The position numbers and the translations under genes are program-made. From positions 6,384,496 through 6,448,495 of the forward strand of contig CP137668.1 of the NCBI GenBank assembly GCA_037976565.1: DNA of 64,000 nt. The letters are read 5' to 3'. Each line of letters begins with the position of its first letter. Position 1 is the stretch's first letter. A model generated the notes under the pieces. It saw only the letters and a list, made by a program, of their open reading frames with translations, ran no database searches and was not told where the DNA came from. Shown piece after piece: positions 57,873 to 64,000 of this stretch. The stretch comes from Mesocentrotus franciscanus (lineage: Eukaryota > Echinodermata > Echinoidea > Camarodonta > Strongylocentrotidae).

Positions 57873-59812
57873 GAAATAAATTTTCACATGATTTGTATGT
57901 GTCTTTATGAAGTTCATTTACTGCTTTCTATGTGTGGAGTGGAAACCGGGTACAGATTTGGAAGAAGAAAAAGTACAAACCTAGAAACCTAGAGGGAAAT
58001 GGTTCATGAAGGTACATTTAATCAAGAGAGTTGCAATTATTATGTACGCTGAGAACTAACTTGGAGGAGAAAATAAAACCAGGAGTGGAATGACACTGCA
58101 AGAGAGATGTCAAGAAAATGATGCAATCGATCTCCGAGCTAGGAGAAGATAAATATACACAGATAGCTCCGATAGGGGCATGGTGTTTGCTTAAAATACA
58201 GAATCCAATGTGAAACTCAATACTGAATTACAAACTGGGAGAGCCGACTATTTTTCTTTTGATATGCCCAAAGTATGCAAATGTTATGTTCTATTAATCT
58301 CCTTGCGGGTACATTGGATATATCCTAAGAGTCTCTTTTCAGTCAACCATTGGGAGAAACCTACATTCATATTAAAGCTCGTCAACAATAAATAAAGTAC
58401 AAAGTTTTTCTGTTTTGGGAGTTTATGACCGAGTTCAAAATAGCGTTAAAGAATTGCCATCAAGCTTTTGATACTGGCCCATCTTTTGAATCCAAACTTA
58501 CCACTGATGGTAACTTTGCCATCAATATATATACTACCATGGCAATATCACTCACCAGCCTTTCAAATTTCCATGGAAGTTACCATTACTGGCAAAGTTA
58601 CCATCAATGGTAGGTTTTATGCAACGGGACCCAGAAACGTGTATGTGTTGCGTGTGTGTGTGTGTGTGTGTGTGTGGGGATGAGTATAATTTTGTCTTCA
58701 TCATTGGGTTTCTACAAACCTCTTCCAATATTCATATTAGAAATGGGGACACATTCTTTCCAGTTTCACTGGGCCTCTTGACAACTATCTGTACGATATT
58801 TAATTAGAAGACACATCATACTTTGATAAACATAAATTTACTGCACAGTATACTGATTTCTATGTAAATAACTTTATCTTTTTATTGCTTCATACAATAT
58901 TCTGCACACTTATGCACTACAGCAATTTAGTTAAATATTAGCATTGCACATTGTAAATTCGTATTTACCCAAAACTGATACACCTGTATCTCTTTTTATT
59001 TTCTAATGTTTATTATTGATTTCCATCAATATATAATTACTGACATGAAATTTCATTCTTTCGTTTCAAAAGATATTAGTATAGCAGTACCTTAGGTGTT
59101 TTTTAGTTGTTGTATCCGGCTACTAATTGAACATTTAGCCTGTGGTAAGAGGAGTTTGATAGAAAACGTTGACATTTAGCCCCTAGATTTTGGTGACTTT
59201 TCTGAAGAGTTCTATAGGCTTATATGGTACCACGATAAGAATTAACGTGGTAATTGTTAAAAAGTACAAAGACCTTTGAATATTGGAGTAAGAACGTATC
59301 TTTCCATTCAAACACCCCCCCCCCCCCTTCAAAAACACACTAACCATACCTTGTTTAATATATGGCAAGATAAAATATTTATGCACACAATTTTGGACAT
59401 AATGGTATAGGGAAAGGTTCAACTTTGCAATCGAGGCAATGATAAATAATTGCACCTATGTAATCAATTTTTGTCCACCAAATAATTGAGGATTAACGTT
59501 GATTAATATGCGAAGGTTGTTTCCTAAGTAAGGAAATGCTGCAATGAAGAATTATTTACGGTTACAATATGTTAATCATAAATATGCGATTTGTTGTGGA
59601 TAGCTTTTATCTTAGATAACTACTTGTGTATTTTTTCAAAGTAATATTTTTGTTACAATATTCATAAATTCACCAGTTAAATCCATTCTATGATATTGCA
59701 GATCAGACAAAGGCAGGGTTGACGCCTGACGGTAACTTGAAAACTTCGGTCGTACACATTCAAAAGCATACAAATAAAAGTACTATAGTTATATTATTGT
59801 CTATAGAGTACC
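57873..59812. other. Intergenic stretch
   Basis: No gene recognised. It contains a block at about 58045-58165 related to 62270-62405, an inverted repeat at 58499-58615, (TG)n at about 58650-58675, and a C run at about 59316-59328. Confidence 0.6.
58499..58615. mobile_element. Inverted repeat with GATGGTAACTTTGCCA arms
   Basis: TACCACTGATGGTAACTTTG CCA at the left pairs with TGGCAAAGTTACCATCAATG GTA at the right. The loop contains further CCATGG motifs. Outside the right arm TTTTATGCAACGGGACCC recalls the GGACCCTG end of the element at 15969. Confidence 0.65.
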
Positions 59813-60139
59813 GAAGCTGTGACGTCATAAAAATCTATTTTGGGAATTTCTCAAATTTTTCTTCATTTTCCGAAAGAGCATCAAAAAATAATGTCCAAAT
59901 GTCGAAAACCAATTGTCATATGTAAAGTATTGGCCGAGATATGACCATCTGGATAAATAGATTTCCTATAGGAACTCACAGGGTGTCCACACACAAGAAA
60001 CGTCGTATAAAGAATCATCGTATAAATTCCAGGGTGTCCACACACACAAGAAAGTAATCCCAAAACTCTACAGCGAAATGTCGTATAGGTGCGCAGTTTG
60101 CTACTGCGGTCATGAAATGGAAGCGGAAATGAGAGGTCA

Positions 60140-60298
60140 GGGGGGCATTTCATGAAACAATTAGTCGGTGGTTTTCACCGACTAATATCATTTTCACCGA
60201 CAATTTTATTTTCACCGACTATTTTTCAGGCCTCTGATTGGTCAAATTTAGTCGGCCCCGACAGTTGTCGGTGGACAAATGTTGATGAAATGCCCCCC
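60140..60298. mobile_element. 159-bp miniature element nested in the left arm of the fold-back
   Basis: GGGGGGCATTTCATGAAACA at the left end is near-complementary to TGTTGATGAAATGCCCCCC at the right end. The interior repeats TTTTCACCGACTA and GTCGGTGG motifs. The matching right arm of the host (around 60735) lacks it and reads straight through, so this is a later insertion. Its target duplication is ambiguous (A, AG or CAG) because of the G/C termini. Confidence 0.88.
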
Positions 60299-61113
60299 AG
60301 GTCTCCTTTCGCGTGCGATCCGACGTTAAGCCCCGCCCAGTTAGACTAGTTCCGTCCACACACAAAATTTCCATGATTAAGCGTGATTAGGCGTGATTAG
60401 TTATTGAGTTCTAGTTCGAAACGATGCCCAAACCATCGTTATACCCCCCTGTCCACACACAACATTTTCCGTGATTAGGCGTGATTAGTTATACCGTTTC
60501 GCGATAGTTATACCGTTTCGCGATAGTTATATGATGAAATTGTGTGTGTGGACGCTTACTAACGATACGTCGTATAACGATACGTCGTATAACGAAACGC
60601 AGGTTTGGGCATCGTTTCGAACTAGAACTCAATAACTAATCACGCCTAATCACGCTTAATCACGGAATTTTGTGTGGACGGAACTAGTCTAACTGGGCGG
60701 GGCTTAACGTCGGATCGCACGCGAAAGGAGACCTGAACTCTCATTTCCGCTTCCATTTCATGACCGCAGTAGCAAACTGCGCACCTATACGACATTTCGC
60801 TGTAGAGTTTTGGGATTACTTTCTTGTGTGTGTGGACACCCTGGAATTTATACGATGATTCTTTATACGACGTTTCTTGTGTGTGGACACCCTGGAATTT
60901 ATACGATGATTCTTTATACGACGTATCGTTATAGAGTTTCGGGATAAATTGTTTTGTGTGTGGACACGCTGTACGACGTATCGTTATACGACGTATCGTT
61001 ATACGACGTATCGTTAGTAAGCGTCCACACACACAATTTCATCATATAACTATCGCGAAACGGTATAACTAATCACGCCTAATCACGGAAAATGTTGTGT
61101 GTGGACAGGGGGT

Positions 61114-61167
61114 CAGTGTTATATTGCTCTGGCTCCTAATGTTATGAACCAGAGCAATATAACACTG
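61114..61167. repeat. Hairpin CAGTGTTATATTGCTCTGG
   Basis: CAGTGTTATATTGCTCTGG is exactly complementary to CCAGAGCAATATAACACTG, with a 16-base loop. It lies within the outer right arm of the large fold-back but has no partner in the left arm, so it is a separate addition. Confidence 0.85.
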
Positions 61168-61345
61168 AGTTCCCATAGGCAATCTTTTTATTCAGATGGT
61201 CATATCTCAGCCAATACTTAACCTATCCAATTGGTGTTCGACATTTTGACATTATTTTTGGTGGTCTTTTGGAAAATGAAGAAAAAATTGAGAAATTCCA
61301 AAAATAGATTTTTTTTTGATGACGTCACACTTCACCACTCTATAT

Positions 61346-63219
61346 GAAGAGTTGATGAATATGGGGAAAGACAACATCAATGATAACATAATGAACCTTG
61401 AGGTAAAATATATACATAATGGTTGATTGCTCGCAGTGATACATACAAGATTGCTTCATGGACTACACATATTATTTCATAGCTAATATAAAATGACGGC
61501 ATTCGGAATCAAACTTTAACTCTTGGAACCGCATCATGATGCTATATAAAATGCCAAGAATATATTTTCTATATTATGAGATTGCAAACACTCATTAACG
61601 TTATAGTATGCAATAATCGAAAAGGAGGAAAATGATGATGACAAAAATGTATCATTTTTATACAGAGAGTGAGAGTGAGAGAGAGAGAGAGAGAGAGAGG
61701 TAGGGAGGGGAGGGGAAGGGGGAGAGTAAACAAGCAGAGGAAAGAAAGGTGAAGTATAATCACTGATAAAATAGGTGTGTAGAAGTTCAGTGAAAGACAT
61801 TACAGAAGAGGATCAAAAGCAAAGAATGAGACAGGCAGAAAAGAAGAGAAAGAAAAAATCGAGAGCATGAATGACAGAGGAGAACAGATAGCGAAAAGCA
61901 GATTGTAAGGGTATATTGAAAATGAGTTTGGTATCGGAGAATTTGAACCACATTCTTTGGACCATTTTACTTCGATATCTGTACAGGTGAACCATTAAAC
62001 CCTGCTTACAACAAACCTCTACTACTAATACAAAGCTACAAATGTTTCTTGATTGTCATAGACTGAGTAGAACATTTAGTATGATTCGAGTATCTACATA
62101 TACATGTACCAGTCGCAATTATTATGCTGCACTGAGCCTGCAGGGTGATTACTAGAATGCACACCCCATACTCAATAAACAAGCCATTGTCATTCGAAGG
62201 GTGAAAAATAATGCTCTATCACTAAGTCCGGCATATTGAATAAGGGTATTAATATATCCAGAGGGGAAACCAAGTACTAACTGGGAGGGGAGCATTGAGA
62301 CATGGAGTGAAAAGACAATGCAAGAGTGTACTAGGATGGCAGAAAACAGAGATACAATGTATATGGGAAAAATGTTGCAATCAACCTCCGAACTGGGAGG
62401 AGATACCTTGATAGTAATTAATATATGCACGAATCGTAACACAATGATATATACCCTGAAGATGATATCAAATTTAGTACGTTGGATGGAATGGTAAACT
62501 AGTTACAAGATTCAATACAATCAGGCTGATTCTTACAATAATGAAACAATGTAAATATCCATTGACCTTTTTCACACAAAAAAGCGTGGATTAATGCATC
62601 TTAGACTAATAACCATGATGTTGGTATCGCCTTAAACGTAGACTTCAACTTCATATATATTTTATTTTCATATACTCTTTTGAATGTAAAAATATGGAAA
62701 TCCACTAAGTGGGGAGTCATATTAAGGATCACTTCCTTTGTGGATTGAAAATCTATGCTAAACATGGAATCCACTCTCAAAAGAGTGATTCATCCACTAC
62801 TTTAGAGTGGATTCAACTATACTTTTGAGGGGAAGGGATCCATAAAAATTATGACACCTCAAAGAGTGGAATTTTCACTCCTCTACATTCAATATTGGTC
62901 AACTGCCCAGTCTCTTCAGCTCTTTTCTATGCTCGAATCTTAGAGTATCAAAATAAATATTATCCACAGAAGAGTGTAGGATGACTATCATCAATGAGAA
63001 GCGCGTTCATTGGTGCAAGTTTTCAGCAGGTATATCCATTCGAAAAGAAGTGACCATATTTCATTTTTTTGTTGGCCTCTTAATTCTGTCAACCTTTGGG
63101 CCTACATTTTGTTTGCTTCTCAGACGGTTAAGGTGCACCCCACCCCTCCTGCTCTCCTCCTCTCCTTACTGCATCATGATGGATGCCCTTGAGGTCAAAG
63201 GTCTTTCAACAGAGTATCC
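61346..63219. other. Intergenic stretch
   Basis: No gene recognised. It contains (GA)n at about 61667-61700, a block at about 62270-62405 resembling 58045-58165 (shared TGCAATC...CTCCGA and CTGGGAGGAGAT-like phrases), and a degenerate AGAGTGGATTC array at about 62698-62890. Confidence 0.6.
62698..62890. repeat. Degenerate AGAGTGGATTC / GAATCCACTCT array
   Basis: Motifs such as GGAATCCACTCTCAAAAGAG, TTAGAGTGGATTCAAC and CAAAGAGTGGAATTTTCAC occur in both orientations over about 190 bases. Probably a non-coding inverted-repeat element. Confidence 0.65.
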
Positions 63220-63824
63220 TCACAGGTCCTTGGTAGCATAGAGAGGATCGGAAATAATGTTCTCATGCAGGTCTATGAAGAGAGGGATGTACGTCAAGAA
63301 GTCCAGGAAGTCCACTGTTCCTTTGCCTTCTCGGGTGAACTTCTTCATCACCTGAGAACAATAATTACACCAATGCGGAGAAATTTGATTAAACGATTAT
63401 TCACTTTAGACTTATGATTTTCACTTGACCTATTCCTACATTGTTTCAAATATCTTTTTTTTTAAAGGTAAAGGTTTGTGATATGCTATAAGGTAAACAA
63501 TTGAGGATTCTTTGAGATCTCGAGGCTGTAATCCTCTTTATGTTAAACTGTGTCATGTTGTTTTACTACATCTATGCATCAGTTTCAAAAGAAAGAAGCA
63601 TCTGGCTATCAAAAAGGATTTTGATTTCCACACTTACCAGATCCGCATGCTCCCTCCGAAGGCCTCCTGCCTCTAGCTCTACCTGCAAGTTCCTGACGGG
63701 GACTTCGCCGGGGAAACCGTGCTCGTCCTCGTCCTCCAGCAGATAAAACAGCTCCTTGGCTCGATCCATCTTCACATCCAGGGCCTCAAAGTTGATCTTG
63801 TTGATGAGTTTCTTTATAAAAGGG
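63220..63824 (-). CDS. Last two exons of an unidentified gene with degenerate EF-hand-like sequence
   Basis: Minus-strand exons at 63824-63638 and 63351-63220 join in phase 0 and end in TGA. Acceptors (TTTAG and CTCAG) and donor (CTG|GTAAGTG) are good. The exons encode about 105 residues: helical ALDVKMDRAKELFYLLEDED, then NLQVELEAGGLRREHADL, then KKFTREGKGTVDFLDFLTYI and PLFIDLHENIISDPLY. The acidic LEDEDEHG and REGKGTVDFLDF stretches look like degraded EF-hand loops, but calcium binding is doubtful. I do not recognise the protein. The 5' part lies beyond the right edge; 63825-64000 appears to be intron. Confidence 0.75.
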
Positions 63825-64000
63825 CTAAAGATGATAAGGAAGAAGGCAGTGTTAGGATAGAAAAATACCCGCATAAAATTACGCAAAATGCCTTGCATAT
63901 TCTAAACACGCCTTTCGTCATTATGTCTTCTTTCGGACTCAAACAAGTGAAATAAATTTATCAAAATGCATGATTTGATTCTTTTTAAAAATGAGTGGTT

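Larger units (their letters stand above)
59813..61345. mobile_element. Compound ~1.5 kb palindromic fold-back element
   Basis: Outer arms: TGACGTCATAAAAATCTATT to about 59990 pairs with about 61170 to AAAAATAGATTTTTTTTTGA TGACGTCA near 61325. The next layer, AGGGTGTCCACACACAAGAA to GAAATGGAAGCGGAAATGAG (59981-60135), pairs with 60730-60905. A third, CTCCTTTCGCGTGCGATCCG (60302-60440), pairs with 60600-60725, and 60450-60590 also pairs with 60960-61110. The GTGTGTGTGGACA and TACGACGTATCGTTA motifs recur throughout. Open frames are only repeat read-through. The layers suggest repeated fold-back insertion or rearrangement. Confidence 0.88.

Noticed and set aside
60646..61032. 128-codon minus-strand frame with ITIRRITIRR repeats
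   Set aside because: It is read-through of the TACGACGTATCGTT motif and the fold-back arms.
1..64000. CRISPR arrays, bacterial operons or defence islands
   Set aside because: The window is eukaryotic with spliced genes. The repeat arrays have no unique spacers of constant length and no cas-like genes.

Overview
The window reads as animal nuclear DNA from a marine invertebrate. Genes are split by many short exons with GT-AG introns, coding density is low, and there are several families of small inverted-repeat elements, tRNA-derived repeats, an L2/CR1-like retrotransposon and long simple repeats. An invertebrate deuterostome, most likely a sea urchin, fits the gene families and repeat style. 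That assignment is inference, because no species marker is present.

Layout. Bases 1-8640 hold two ~1.43 kb direct repeats, each made of a 57-bp satellite and a 162-bp satellite. They flank a 500-base assembly gap and a frameshifted minus-strand gene with zinc-finger-like and XPG/FEN-like nuclease features. Bases 8.7-13.3 kb contain palindromic minisatellites, fold-back elements and a tRNA-like fragment, with no gene recognised. Bases 13696-25317 (+) carry twelve exons of a CYP46A-like cytochrome P450 (cholesterol 24-hydroxylase family). Only the N-terminal membrane-anchor exon is missing, and the introns are full of arrays and miniature elements. Bases 25.3-33 kb have no recognised gene, but include a strong hairpin and an ~0.85 kb tandem duplication. 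Bases 33087-37980 (+) encode a three-exon receptor with a signal peptide, a somatomedin-B-like domain, a large Cys-rich glycosylated ectodomain and seven membrane segments of the Methuselah/secretin-like class; its first intron appears to be GC-AG. Bases 39.7-43.86 kb are a decayed L2/CR1-like non-LTR retrotransposon, interrupted by a 531-bp Harbinger-like miniature element with a TAA target duplication. Bases 48514-55914 (+) are a complete ten-exon SLC17 (sialin/vesicular transporter family) gene of 547 codons with an N-terminal dileucine sorting signal. Bases 59.8-61.35 kb are a compound palindromic fold-back element with another element nested in one arm. Bases 63220-63824 (-) are the last two exons of a gene that runs off the right edge and has degenerate EF-hand-like sequence.

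The three intact genes (sterol-hydroxylase-like P450, orphan receptor, lysosomal or vesicular anion transporter) show no sign of acting together and look like ordinary neighbours. The unusual content is the non-coding architecture: several unrelated arrays of short degenerate motifs, some phased at about 10 bp, sit inside inverted-repeat elements, and several elements are nested in one another. I found no clear new multi-gene system. Exon boundaries were placed by hand from splice signals, reading phase and remembered family sequences. No search or alignment program was run.
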